Assembly: GCF_000613925.1 (NCBI RefSeq)
Contig: NZ_BAJX01000006.1
Coordinates: forward strand, 1 to 64,000
Length of the DNA stretch: 64,000 bases
Reading direction: 5' to 3'
From: Prevotella histicola JCM 15637 = DNF00424
GTDB taxonomy: Bacteria; Bacteroidota; Bacteroidia; Bacteroidales; Bacteroidaceae
Below are positions 36,359-46,620 of the stretch, piece after piece. Positions within the stretch are counted from its first letter, which is position 1. Each line of letters begins with the position of its first letter. The position numbers and the translations under genes are program-made. The notes below the pieces were generated by a model. It searched no databases, was not told where the DNA came from, and saw only the letters and a program-made list of their open reading frames with translations.

Positions 36359-39300
36359 ATGAGAGAAGCCTATAGCCTGAAACGGCTATTTACAGTTCTA
36401 CTGTTCATTTTCATCTTTTGGGGGAAGGTGGGAGTGTTGTCTGTGTCTGCACAAGTGTCATTAACAACTAATCGAACAAGTCTTAAGGTTGCTATTCGAA
36501 GATTAAAATCAAAGACCAAGTATCGTTTCTTCTATAATGACGAATTAGCTAAGAAACCAGTTAATGCTGTTTCGATTCGTGATTTGCCTATCACTTTCGT
36601 GTTAAATAGGTTGTTTGACAAGACCGGAATTACTTATACTATTGTTGATGATGTCATTTATTTGAAGAAGGAACAGCAACTTCCTGTTGTGCGTCAGGAA
36701 AATGATGTAAATACCAAAGGGAATAAAGTGGCTAAAGAGCAGGCTACAGCCCCTGTTATTTATACTTTCCAAGGTCAGGTTACGGACACTGATGGGATGC
36801 CTCTTATTGGAACAACAATTACTCAAAAGGGTGGAGACAAAGTTTATGCTGTTGCGGACCTTGAAGGGAGATATGTTATTAAATCAGATAACCCACATCC
36901 TGTTTTGGTCTTTTCGTATATTGGTTTCGATACTGTAGAGAAGGTGGCAAGCACTAATCATCATATGACAGTGGTATTAAAGGAGAGTTCCTATGAATTA
37001 CATGGGGTTGTAGTGACTGCTATGGGTATTGGTCGGTCTAGTAAAGCCTTAAACTACGATGTCAAGCAATTGTCAAATAGTGATATAAACACTGTTAAAA
37101 CCTCGAATATTGGGAATGCACTGATAGGTAAGATAGCAGGAGCTTCAATTAATGAGTCTGCTGCGGGTATGGGAGGAGCTGCTCGTATCATAATGAGAGG
37201 CCCAAAGTCTTTAGCACAAAGTAACCAACCTTTGTATGTCATAGACGGTATTCCTGTTAATAATAGAAGTAATGATGCGATCAAAAGTGGTATTTATTCT
37301 GTGCAGCCAGGTGCAGAAGGAATATCAGATATCAATCCTGATGATGTAGAAAGTGTTTCTGTATTGAGTGGTGCAGCTGCTGCAGCATTATATGGGTCAG
37401 CAGCAGCACAAGGTGTAATCATGATTACGACAAAGTCAGCTCGCACTGGAAAGTTAGCCATAGAATGGTCTTCTTCTATGCAAGTCAGTACCCCATTGGT
37501 CCTGCCGAAGTTCCAAAATGAATATATTAACCGTCCAAATGAAATGAAATCATGGGGAGAGAAGCAGAAAACCTCATATTCTCCAAGAGATTTCTTTAAG
37601 CATGGTCTTAGCTTTATAAACACTATATCATTAACAAAAGGAACCGAGCGTAATCAGTTTTATTTGTCTCTTGGTTCTACGGATATGAGTGGTATTGTTC
37701 CTAACAATGATTATCAACGGTACAATTTTACGTTTAAGAATATTACATCGATGCTTAAAGATAAGTTGAGATTTACTTTCTCTTTAAAACTTATCAGAGA
37801 AAAGGATCGTAATATGTTGGCCCAGGGACAATATTTTAATCCTCTTACATCTGTTTATCTATTCCCTAGAGGGGAAGACTTTTCGGATATTAAGAACTTT
37901 GAGAAGTTTGATGTGGTGCGTGGAATACCATTACAGAACTGGCGTTTTGGGGATGATCTGAAGATGCAGAATCCTTATTGGATAACTAATCGTATGGTAA
38001 AGACTACTCAACGGAATCGATATTTGACAGACTTAGATGTGAAGTATGATGTAAACAGTTGGCTCGGGCTGGAGGGAAGACTCCGTTGGGATCAAGCACT
38101 CAATAAGATTGATGATAAGCGTTACGCTTCAACCTTAGAAGTCTTTTCGCATTCTCCCTATGGTTACTATGGATATAGTAAGGTTGATGATCGTGCTTTT
38201 TATGGTGATGTTAGGGCTGATGTGACAAAACAATGGGGAGATCTCTCACTTGCAGCTAATGTTGGAGTGGCTTTTACTCATACTAATTATGACGTTTCTG
38301 GGTGGCAAGGCGGTTTAAAAGCACCTTCTAATATATTTACTCCTAATGCTATTGACTACGGAAAGGTTTCGAGTGACAACCGTCCAATATATGATATAAC
38401 TCAGCATACGATTAGTTCTCTCTTCGGAAGTGTAGAGTTGGGCTGGAAAAAGAGGGCACATATTACGGTAACTGGGCGTAATGATTGGGACTCAGCTCTT
38501 AGTAATACGGCTCAACAATCATTCTTTTATCCTTCTCTCGGATTCTCTTATATAATTTCTGATCTTATCCATCTTCCTCGTTTTATTGATTATTTGAAGG
38601 TGCGTACATCTTGGGCTTCTGTGGGTTCTGCCATCTCCCCGAATATTTCATCTGCTTGGAGATATGAGTATGTACCGTCTACAGGAACATATAAGACAAT
38701 TACTTATAAGTTCCCTAAGACTTTTTATCCTGAACGAACGAACTCTTGGGAGGCTGGATTGGTAGCCTATATGTTTAAGGGAGCATTTACTCTGAATCTT
38801 TCTTTTTATCAATCAAACACAAGAAATCAGACTTTTCTTCGTCCAATTACCGTTGGTGGTCCCTATAACCGAGAATATATTCAAGCGGGTAATGTGCGTA
38901 ATCGAGGCTTAGAACTGTCTCTTAATTATAATAAGGAATGGGGAAAACTGTTGTGGCAGGTAGGATTGAACTATAGTATGAACCGTAATAAGATCATACG
39001 ATTACTGGATAATCCCAAAGAAACCTTACGACAAGGAGGCTTAAATGGCTGTGAGATCATCTTAAGGCAAGGTGGAACCATGGGTGATCTATATACCTTT
39101 ACAGATTTCAGACGTGATGCCGATGGTAAGATCTTGCTTAATGATACATATCAAGTGATGCAAACTGAATTGCCAACGCCTCAATACATAGGGTCTGTTC
39201 TGCCTAAAGCTAATCTTGGAATTAGTAATAAGTTTACTTGGAGGGGCTTTAACTTCGGGCTATTGCTCACTGCACGTTTTGGAGGACTATGTGTTTCTCA

Positions 39301-39688
39301 AACTCAAGCCCTTATGGATTCTTATGGAGTCTCACAGAAAACAGCTGTGTTACGTGATTATGGAGGTGTGAAAGTAGATGGTTTATTGATCTCTGCGGAG
39401 AAATATTATGCTGTAGTTGGGGGCGAAACTCCAATTTGGGCAGAATATATCTATAGCGCAACTAATGTTAGGATAAAGGAAGCTTATGTCAGTTATACCT
39501 TCAAACGGCTGTTTAAGAAAGCAACACTGACACTTGGTTTGACAGCAAGAAACCTATTGATGATATACAATAAGGCTCCTTTTGATCCGGAGGCAACACC
39601 TTCTACAGATGTCTATTATCAAGGATTTGATTATTTTATGCAACCAAGTCAGCGAACAGTAGCTCTGAATGTCAATGTAAAATTTTAG
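36359..39688 (+). CDS. SusC/RagA-family TonB-dependent transporter with STN signalling domain
   Basis: The 1109-residue protein has a signal peptide, then an STN domain (LKVAIRRLKSKTKYRFFYNDELAKKPVNAVSIRDLPITFVLNRLF, about 41-90) and a carboxypeptidase-D-like regulatory domain (YTFQGQVTDTDGMPLIGTTI, about 135-155). The TonB plug (VVVTAMGIGRSSKALNYDV, about 220) and a 22-strand-type barrel ending in an aromatic residue (VALNVNVKF) follow. It imports oligosaccharides across the outer membrane. The STN domain is the part that contacts a FecR protein, so this receptor likely signals to the divergent FecR/sigma pair. The SusD partner starts four bases after its stop. Confidence 0.95.
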   Translation: MREAYSLKRLFTVLLFIFIFWGKVGVLSVSAQVSLTTNRTSLKVAIRRLKSKTKYRFFYNDELAKKPVNAVSIRDLPITFVLNRLFDKTGITYTIVDDVIYLKKEQQLPVVRQENDVNTKGNKVAKEQATAPVIYTFQGQVTDTDGMPLIGTTITQKGGDKVYAVADLEGRYVIKSDNPHPVLVFSYIGFDTVEKVASTNHHMTVVLKESSYELHGVVVTAMGIGRSSKALNYDVKQLSNSDINTVKTSNIGNALIGKIAGASINESAAGMGGAARIIMRGPKSLAQSNQPLYVIDGIPVNNRSNDAIKSGIYSVQPGAEGISDINPDDVESVSVLSGAAAAALYGSAAAQGVIMITTKSARTGKLAIEWSSSMQVSTPLVLPKFQNEYINRPNEMKSWGEKQKTSYSPRDFFKHGLSFINTISLTKGTERNQFYLSLGSTDMSGIVPNNDYQRYNFTFKNITSMLKDKLRFTFSLKLIREKDRNMLAQGQYFNPLTSVYLFPRGEDFSDIKNFEKFDVVRGIPLQNWRFGDDLKMQNPYWITNRMVKTTQRNRYLTDLDVKYDVNSWLGLEGRLRWDQALNKIDDKRYASTLEVFSHSPYGYYGYSKVDDRAFYGDVRADVTKQWGDLSLAANVGVAFTHTNYDVSGWQGGLKAPSNIFTPNAIDYGKVSSDNRPIYDITQHTISSLFGSVELGWKKRAHITVTGRNDWDSALSNTAQQSFFYPSLGFSYIISDLIHLPRFIDYLKVRTSWASVGSAISPNISSAWRYEYVPSTGTYKTITYKFPKTFYPERTNSWEAGLVAYMFKGAFTLNLSFYQSNTRNQTFLRPITVGGPYNREYIQAGNVRNRGLELSLNYNKEWGKLLWQVGLNYSMNRNKIIRLLDNPKETLRQGGLNGCEIILRQGGTMGDLYTFTDFRRDADGKILLNDTYQVMQTELPTPQYIGSVLPKANLGISNKFTWRGFNFGLLLTARFGGLCVSQTQALMDSYGVSQKTAVLRDYGGVKVDGLLISAEKYYAVVGGETPIWAEYIYSATNVRIKEAYVSYTFKRLFKKATLTLGLTARNLLMIYNKAPFDPEATPSTDVYYQGFDYFMQPSQRTVALNVNVKF

Positions 39689-39691
39689 TGT

Positions 39692-41269
39692 ATGGTGAAG
39701 TTAAAGACAAAGAATATTATGCTTATGTGTAGCAAGTTACATTGCAAACTGGGTTGTCTCTCGCTGCTATTAGGCTTTCTCGTTTTTTTCGTTTCATGTA
39801 CAAACAACTTTAACGACATAAATAAACCTGCAGGTAAGCTGTCTATTGAGGAACTGCAAAGAGATAACTATGCAGTTGGTTCGTTTCTTATACAGATGCA
39901 GGGAGTGGCTTTTCCAGAACAGGAGAATGCTTATCAGACGATGATTGACTTTGTTGGGAATTATCTTGGACGCTACACAACTTACACAAAAGAGCTTTCG
40001 AAGAACCATACACTCTTCAATGCAAGCAATAACTGGTGTGCATGGCCAGCCTCTTATGCACCTAAGGTTGTTTCAGCTTTCAACGAAATAAAAAGACTCA
40101 GTGGTGATCAAAGTGCTGCGTATGCACTTGCTTTAATCCTTCGAAGCCAATCATTTCTACGTTTTACAGATATCTATGGTCCTTTCCCGTTAGGTCTTGA
40201 TGATAATGACCCTAACGTTTACACTCCTCAACCAGATATTTATAAGATGCTGATAGCAGACCTGAATAGGGCTATTGCCATCATTAAGACAGACAATATG
40301 ATAGGGGAGGAGAAAAAGATTTTTGCTCCTTATGATATGGTTTATAGGGGGGATTTCGATAAATGGATAATGTTTGCCAATTCTCTGAAGCTCCGTATGG
40401 CTATTCGTATCAGCAGTGTAGCACCTCAACTGGCACAACAGTTAGGTGAAAAAGCCGTCAGGGATGGAGTCATAGAGGATAATATAGATAATTGTACCGT
40501 CAATTATCTCAAGTCAGGCTTATGGGTTACGTCTGTCTCATGGGGAGATAGTCGTATCTGTGCTGATTTAGAGAGCTATATGACAGGCTATAAAGACCCG
40601 CGTCTTGCAAGTTATTTTAAGCCAACTGCACTCCGTGGCAATCGGATGTATATAGGTTGTAGAGCTGGGGCTCCGGTGAGTAGCAACGTATTGGCTAAAC
40701 GTTTATATTCTGCGGCAAATGTTACTGAGACAACTCCTGGGGTCTGGTTGACGGCATCAGAGATGGCTTTTTGCAGAGCAGAGGGTGCTCTTAGAGGATG
40801 GAATATGGGTGGAGGTACTGCTAAGGACTTCTACGAACAAGGTGTAAGACTATCTTTTGAACAGTGGGATGTGGAAGGTGCTTCTGAATATCTGGCTGAT
40901 AGTCTGTCTACTGAGGCTGATTATGTGGATAATCTCGGTGGTTTTGGAGGCGATTTCGGTAAGATGTCTGAGATAACAATCAAGTGGAAAGAATCGGCAA
41001 CTATGCAAGAAAAGCTGGAAAGGATTATCACCCAGAAGTGGATAGCACTCTTCCCGAATGGTCAGGAAGCGTGGGATGACTTGCGCCGTACAGGTTATCC
41101 TCACGTTTTTCCTATACCGCAGAATACTGATGATTATAACTTATTGACCCCAAATCGTATTCCATTCGATAGAAATGAGCGAATAAATAATCGTGAGAAT
41201 TACCTGAAAGCAATTGAATACTTGGGTGGAGGAGATAACTATGGTACACCAATGTGGTGGCAGTATTAG
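39692..41269 (+). CDS. SusD/RagB-family surface glycan-binding lipoprotein
   Basis: The 525-residue protein has an N-terminal signal ending in VFFVSCTNN (lipid-anchored Cys) and the SusD-like family-2 pattern: YQTMIDFVGNYLGRYTTY, SFLRFTDIYGPFPLG, MAFCRAEGALRGWNMGGGTAKDFYEQGV (TPR helix region) and TQKWIALFPNGQEAWDDLRRTGYPHVFP near the end. It caps the barrel of the preceding SusC protein and captures the glycan. It is about the same length as the SusD protein at 55.4-57.0 kb and shares its family features, so the two pairs are paralogous. The sugar cannot be deduced, but the neighbours point to host glycans. Confidence 0.93.
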   Translation: MVKLKTKNIMLMCSKLHCKLGCLSLLLGFLVFFVSCTNNFNDINKPAGKLSIEELQRDNYAVGSFLIQMQGVAFPEQENAYQTMIDFVGNYLGRYTTYTKELSKNHTLFNASNNWCAWPASYAPKVVSAFNEIKRLSGDQSAAYALALILRSQSFLRFTDIYGPFPLGLDDNDPNVYTPQPDIYKMLIADLNRAIAIIKTDNMIGEEKKIFAPYDMVYRGDFDKWIMFANSLKLRMAIRISSVAPQLAQQLGEKAVRDGVIEDNIDNCTVNYLKSGLWVTSVSWGDSRICADLESYMTGYKDPRLASYFKPTALRGNRMYIGCRAGAPVSSNVLAKRLYSAANVTETTPGVWLTASEMAFCRAEGALRGWNMGGGTAKDFYEQGVRLSFEQWDVEGASEYLADSLSTEADYVDNLGGFGGDFGKMSEITIKWKESATMQEKLERIITQKWIALFPNGQEAWDDLRRTGYPHVFPIPQNTDDYNLLTPNRIPFDRNERINNRENYLKAIEYLGGGDNYGTPMWWQY

Positions 41270-41327
41270 TGTTGTCTTTTCTCGTTGTATGTGATAGTAG
41301 TGTAAATTTTATTCACAATAGGGAAAT

Positions 41328-41469
41328 GAAAGATGCCCTTTTACAATGCAAAAGACCGTCTTTTGCATTGTAAAAGGGCATCTTTTGATGTGTAAAAGGG
41401 CATGTTTTACATCGTAAAAGGGCACCTTTTAAAACTGCTTTCGTAACCTCCTGATAATAGGGAGGTTAT
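41328..41469 (+). repeat. Composite 142-bp repeat, copy A
   Basis: Five 22-bp units begin at 41328, 41350, 41372, 41394 and 41416, each with an AAAAG-NNNNN-CTTTT quasi-palindromic core and a variable 7-base tail. A 5-base spacer (41438-41442) and a 27-base inverted-repeat module (41443-41469, GTAACCTCC ... GGAGGTTAT) follow. Total and internal spacing equal copies B and C. Between the first two units, 41331-41383 is one perfect palindrome of 26-bp arms. The copy lies between the first SusD gene and the sialidase gene, which are convergent; the rest of that gap has no gene. Confidence 0.85.
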
Positions 41470-41593
41470 GAAAGGCGAAAAGAACAGATTCTCATCAGAA
41501 TTCACTATTATGTCCTTTTGTTTTTGTAATAGTATTTCGTGTAAATGAATAGATACTACCCAGAACGATACTCACATAATAGTCGTGGTCTTC

Positions 41594-42937
41594 TCAATGT
41601 ACTGACCTATGTCTCTTTGCCTCCTTTATGTAGCTATCACGGCTTACAAATGGTTGGATTATATATTCCCCTTTGGTAATATCTTCCAATGAGAGACTCT
41701 TGAATTCTATGTCATAACCATCTTCTTGCCCGCGAACTTCATAGAGGAATCCTATGCGTTGGTTCTTCATAAGAAGCATGGTTGAGTAGCAAGATGACTC
41801 TTCCGTCACGCATAATCCTTTCTTCCAGTTGCTACCTAATGCCTTTGCAGTGGAATAATCAGAGTAGTTGGCAAGTTCTTTATAGAAGAATCCGACACTG
41901 TCTCGGCGTGCACTGAGTGGTACAGATTGCAGAGCAACATAGAGTTTCTTACCATCTGACTTGCGTTTGGCAGGTACAATGAGTATGCTACCGTTGCAGG
42001 CGTTGACCTCTTTTGCAGTCATATTGCTTGGCATAACCTCTTTTCCCCAAGAGCCAGTAGCGTTCAGTGCATTAGTATAGGTAAAGACATTGAATCGTCT
42101 TCCACCATTTACATCCCTGCAACTCAGCAGAACACTACCGTCGGGAAGTTCCTCTACTTTTGATTCATCTTGGGCTATAGAGGGTGCTATGGATGGTGTT
42201 CCTAATACGTGCCATGTATATCCAAAATCGTCTGAGTAGATTACGAACGTTCCACATCGTTCTACTCCTCTTTGTCTGATAGGGTGGGCTATGTATAATC
42301 TGTAGAACTTCCCTTTGCGTATGTAGTGACTTTGCATGATTCTACCAGAGGTAAGAAAGATGCCGTCAGGATGTCCTCCATTAGGTAGTTTCCCATCATA
42401 TAAGGAATAAATCATCTCTGTTAAGTCAGTTCCTGTATCCCATGTACGTCCATTATCAGTGCTATGGAAGAAGATGGCATGCTGTGGATTGCTCCGTGTT
42501 GACTCTGGAAAAGCAACCTTTCCAGCCACACAATGCATGAGAACATTGTCTGATGTACGGTCAGCAACGAGACTTGGATCGCCATAAGCGGTCTGAACAG
42601 TATCTTTGGCATGCTCATTCCCCCTTGCAACGCAGACAGAATCAGACCAAGTTCGCCCATAGTCCTTACTTGTTTTCATGACAACATTTATCTGCCATAG
42701 CCCGTTTTTATGATTCCATCCTACATCTGTGTGGCTGAAACGATAATCACAAGCTGCTAATAATGTACCTTGGCGTGTCTCGGTAATAGCTGGAATACGA
42801 TAAGGAATTGGGCTGTTTGCCCTGTCAAAGACGATAGTGGTTAAACCACCATCTCCCTTTCCCATTTTAATGTTGGCTGCATTCATCACAGATACTGCTG
42901 CCAAGAGTAATATGAGGGTGAAGCTTTTTTTGTTCAT
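41594..42937 (-). CDS. GH33 exo-alpha-sialidase (neuraminidase)
   Basis: The 447-residue secreted protein has a signal peptide (MNKKSFTLILLLAAVSVMNA), the substrate-carboxylate arginine motif YRIP (about 46-49) and three Asp-boxes, SKDYGRTW (90-97), STDNGRTW (159-166) and SDDFGYTW (235-242), at the six-bladed propeller spacing; SCRDVNGGRR and FLYEVRG supply the other expected Arg and Glu regions. It removes terminal sialic acid from host glycans. I start at 42937 since the signal peptide begins there; an earlier ATG overlaps the hexosaminidase stop. Last gene of the operon. Confidence 0.94.
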   Translation of the reverse strand: MNKKSFTLILLLAAVSVMNAANIKMGKGDGGLTTIVFDRANSPIPYRIPAITETRQGTLLAACDYRFSHTDVGWNHKNGLWQINVVMKTSKDYGRTWSDSVCVARGNEHAKDTVQTAYGDPSLVADRTSDNVLMHCVAGKVAFPESTRSNPQHAIFFHSTDNGRTWDTGTDLTEMIYSLYDGKLPNGGHPDGIFLTSGRIMQSHYIRKGKFYRLYIAHPIRQRGVERCGTFVIYSDDFGYTWHVLGTPSIAPSIAQDESKVEELPDGSVLLSCRDVNGGRRFNVFTYTNALNATGSWGKEVMPSNMTAKEVNACNGSILIVPAKRKSDGKKLYVALQSVPLSARRDSVGFFYKELANYSDYSTAKALGSNWKKGLCVTEESSCYSTMLLMKNQRIGFLYEVRGQEDGYDIEFKSLSLEDITKGEYIIQPFVSRDSYIKEAKRHRSVH

Positions 42938-42963
42938 GAGGTTTTTAATTGGAAGGTTCTTCT

Positions 42964-44601
42964 TTACCATTCGGATCTATTATGATTGAATCGGTCTGGC
43001 CAAAGTTGGAGTGCATAGACGTATTTATAGAGATCATAGATCTTTGCCATATGGTCTGCACGTACCTTGAAGTTGCTAAAGTCTTTCTTTTCTGGTTGTG
43101 TCCACTGAACCTCACTAAGGGCTGCCATGCGTGGAAGTACAGCATATTCAGCTCGGTTAGGATAGGCTATGTATTCTGACCAAAGGTTGCCCTGTGTCCC
43201 AAGAATATGCTTCCTATTCTCTGCAGGCATGTTTGCTGGTGCAGGATCAAGGCTGTAAACCTTCTCAACAGTAATTAATTGATGTTGTCCTTCGGGTTCT
43301 GTGTCTTCGTTTTCATTCTGTTTGTAGTCGAAATAGCAATGGGAAGTAGGGGTCATGATCACATCATGTCCTAATTTAGCACCACGTTCACCAGGTTCAA
43401 TACCCCTCCAACTCATGATAGTGGCACTTGGATTAATCTCTCCATCAAGGATTTCATCCCATCCAATAATCTCTCTCTGCTTACTGTTGATATACTTTTC
43501 GATTCGATTCGTGAAGTAAGCCTGTAGCTTATTAGCGGATAAGTGTTGTTCAGCAGCAAGCTTTTGACATTTAGGACACTCTTTCCAACGCACAGTAGGA
43601 GTTTCATCGCCACCTATATGGATGTATTTGGATGGAAAAATTGCTGCCATCTCGTCAATAACATCTTGTACAAACTTGTAAACTTGCTCATTACCGAGGC
43701 ATAACACATCCTTATATACGCCCCAAGCATGGCCAACCTCGTATGGGCCACCAGTACATCCGAGTTCTGGATAAGCTGCAAGTGCAGCTTTCATGTGCCC
43801 AGGCATATCAATTTCAGGTATGACTGTGATATGGCGTTGGCGTGCATATTCAACAATATCTTTTGCCTCTTGTTGTGTGTAGAAGCCTCCGTAAGGTTGT
43901 CCATCATCAACATCAGAGTTGTGTCCCATTATTGTTCCTGATCTCTTTGAGCCGATTTCAGTTAGCTTAGGGTATTTCTTTATCTCAATACGCCAGCCCT
44001 GATCATCCGTCAGATGCCAGTGGAAGACGTTCATATTGTGTAATGCTATGAGGTCTATGAAACGTTTTACGAAGCTTATAGGGAAGAAATGGCGTGAGCA
44101 ATCGAGCATCATTCCACGGTAAGGAAACCTTGGAGCATCTGCAATACTTACTGAAGGCAGTAAGACTGGCTCATGTTCTGTTGGGCGTAGAATGGGTAAT
44201 GACTTACGGAGAGTCTGTATACCGTAGAATACACCTGCGGAAGTTCTGCCACTGATAACTACCTTTTGTGGCGTAACATTAATCTTATATGCTTCATCTC
44301 CTTGTATTTTAGGGTCTATAACAAGGAAGATGGATGGAACTTTCGGCTTTGGATTCTTATTTATCGTAAGCAAAAGTCCAGTTGTTTCCTTTATATAATC
44401 AGAGAGGAATTGCGCATTCTTCAGCATCAACTCGTCTGTTGAAGGACAAATAATCTGTGCATTTGGTGATAAGTTAAAAGGTTTGTCCTTTGTTAGAGTA
44501 ACTTGTTGAGGTTGAGGAATCACGTTATAGTCAGCTTCTGCAGCTCCTGCTTGAAGCAGGAACATGCAGAAAGACACTATTAATAGAATCTTCTTATACA
44601 T
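42964..44601 (-). CDS. GH20 beta-N-acetylhexosaminidase
   Basis: The 545-residue secreted protein has a signal peptide (MYKKILLIVSFCMFLLQAGA), the GH20b domain (about 25-155) and a TIM-barrel catalytic domain with FRGMMLDCSRHF-like YRGMMLDCSRHF, NVFHWHLTDDQGWRIE, VIPEIDMPGH and the catalytic pair in HIGGDETP (Asp332-Glu333), then WDEILDGEI and WTQPE. It releases terminal GlcNAc or GalNAc by substrate-assisted catalysis. It follows the NagB/PIG-L gene by 31 bases and precedes the sialidase by 26, forming an exo-glycosidase pair in one operon. Confidence 0.95.
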   Translation of the reverse strand: MYKKILLIVSFCMFLLQAGAAEADYNVIPQPQQVTLTKDKPFNLSPNAQIICPSTDELMLKNAQFLSDYIKETTGLLLTINKNPKPKVPSIFLVIDPKIQGDEAYKINVTPQKVVISGRTSAGVFYGIQTLRKSLPILRPTEHEPVLLPSVSIADAPRFPYRGMMLDCSRHFFPISFVKRFIDLIALHNMNVFHWHLTDDQGWRIEIKKYPKLTEIGSKRSGTIMGHNSDVDDGQPYGGFYTQQEAKDIVEYARQRHITVIPEIDMPGHMKAALAAYPELGCTGGPYEVGHAWGVYKDVLCLGNEQVYKFVQDVIDEMAAIFPSKYIHIGGDETPTVRWKECPKCQKLAAEQHLSANKLQAYFTNRIEKYINSKQREIIGWDEILDGEINPSATIMSWRGIEPGERGAKLGHDVIMTPTSHCYFDYKQNENEDTEPEGQHQLITVEKVYSLDPAPANMPAENRKHILGTQGNLWSEYIAYPNRAEYAVLPRMAALSEVQWTQPEKKDFSNFKVRADHMAKIYDLYKYVYALQLWPDRFNHNRSEW

Positions 44602-44632
44602 AAGTTGTTTATAGTTATGTAGTATCAGCGTG

Positions 44633-46620
44633 CTATACTTTGTATTCTACGAAGGCTTCCATAGCTTCATAGCAAGCTAATCCCAGTTTGTCATAGAGCT
44701 CAGCTGTACCACGATTGCGGTCTTCTGAGCGCTGCCAGAAGAGTCGTTCATCATTCCCAAGGAATGGTGCACTCTCCATTTGGCTTTGGTGTTTAAGGAT
44801 AGAGTTACGCTTTGCACGAAGTTCCTCAGGACTGATTGGTACGCACATCTCAATGTTTTCAATCTCCCATTCAGCCCATGCGCCACGATACATCCATACT
44901 CTACAGTCTTTAAGCCACTCTGCTTTTGCTTCTTTCTCCATGTCGAGTGCTGCGAGAACAGCATCTGTACACTTGCGATGAGTACCATGTGGATCGGCTA
45001 AGTCGCCAGCTACATAGATTTGATGTGGCTGTATAGTACTTATAAGGTTTCTTACTATGTTCACATCAGCCTCACCCATTGGTAATTTTTCTATCTTTCC
45101 TGACTCATAGAAAGGTAGGTCAAGGAAGTGAACATGGTCGAGAGGTATCTGATTAAAGGTTGAAGCAGTGCGTGCTTCACCACGACGAATGAGTCCTTTG
45201 ATGGTCCGTACATCCTGACTATCTATGTCTCCTTCCTTCTTACTTTGCAAGAATGTCTTTATTTCCTTATACTTTTCTTTGATGATTTCATCTTGTTCAT
45301 TGCCGAAAAGCTGATTGAAGCCATTGATGAAGTGCATGAATCGTACAACTTCTTCATCTCCAACGGCGATATTTCCAGATGTTTCGTAGGCTACATGTAC
45401 GTCATGTCCCTGCTGAACAAGCCTGCGAAGCGTACCTCCCATAGATATAACATCATCATCAGGGTGCGGAGAAAAGACGATAATCCTCTTTGGATAAGGG
45501 TTCGCACGTTCTGGTCTATAAGTGTCATCTGCATTAGGTTTACCTCCTGGCCATCCTGTAATAGTATGTTGAAGGTCATTGAAAATCTTAATATTTGCAT
45601 TATAAGCAGAGCCATATAATGCAAGGAGTTCACTTAGACCATTCTCGTTGTAATCTTTGTTAGTAAGTTTCAGAATTGGTTTCCCTGTTATCTGGCATAG
45701 CATACTAGTGCTGAACGTACCAGTTTGTCTGTCCATTTGCATGAAGCAACGAGCCATGGATGCTGAATACGTGTCAATTTAGCAGCAGCAGGTAGGTCTA
45801 TGACAACGTGTGCATCGTTGTGTGTCTGCAAGAAAGAAGCTGGAACAGCATCGGTAACCTTCCCTTCAACAGTTTTCTTGATAATATCTGCTTTCTCTTC
45901 ACCCCATGCTGTGAGGAATATTTTACGTGCAGAGAGAATGGTTTCAATGCCCATTGTGATGGAACATGGGGGCACTGTCTCTTGTGAACCAAAACTCATT
46001 TTCATCTCTTCTCGTGCTGTTTCATCGATAAGGATGAGTCGGGAAGTAGACGTTAGACTTGATCCTGGTTCGTTGGTTGCAATGTTCCCCATACGACCTA
46101 TACCCAGAAGGATAACGTCCATACCACCTAATTCCTTTATCAAGTGTTCGTATTGACGACAATATTCTTGCACTTCGTCTTGGGGAAGGGTTCCGTCAGG
46201 AGTATAGATGTTCTCTGCTTTGATGTCAATATGGTTCAGAAAGCGTCCCTTTAGCTGGTTAATGCTTCGGTTTACATTCTCTGCATTCAGTGGAAAATAC
46301 TCATAAGCATTGAAAATCACCACATCCTTGAAGCTCAATTCCCCAGCTTCATAACGTTTTATAAGCTCTTGAAAAATAGGAGTAAGGGATGATCCTGAGC
46401 CTATACCCATGATAAACTTCCTGCCTTCTTGAGCTGCTTTCTTTATTCCTTCTTCAAGTTGATTGGCAATATCTATGGCACCTTCTTCGATAGTTGGGAA
46501 TATATCCGTAGGTACTTTCTCAAAACGTGTAATCTCAGAGCGTTCTATTGCGGTTGCTGGATGATAGAATTCTTCTGGAATTTGGTTGAGTACTATCTTT
46601 GAACTTAGATTTAGTTTCAT
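44633..46620 (-). pseudogene. NagB-like domain fused to PIG-L deacetylase, one frameshift at the junction
   Basis: Restoring one G near 45701 (GTATGG expected, GTATG seen) gives a fusion of about 662 residues. The N-terminal 305 residues have the glucosamine-6-phosphate isomerase fold (GIGSGSSLTPIFQEL, NEPGSS) but lack catalytic residues: NMDEY is NAYEY (Tyr106) and GPDGH is GRMGN (Met177, Asn179); only the Glu of NEP is kept. The C-terminal part is a PIG-L deacetylase with zinc motif SPHPDDD and DPHGTHRKC. About 663-residue fusions of this type are known in Bacteroides, usually labelled glucosamine-6-phosphate deaminase. It overlaps nagB by one base. The PIG-L part may deacetylate an amino sugar; this is inference. 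Confidence 0.85.

Noticed and set aside
41328..41437. Repeat arrays as CRISPR
   Set aside because: The period is only 22 bp, there are no distinct spacers of 30 bp or more, units occur in both orientations, and no cas gene is in the window.
44677..46156. Several frames antisense to or shifted from the NagB/PIG-L gene
   Set aside because: They are by-products of codon use in the real gene; none starts with a ribosome-binding site or shows a domain.
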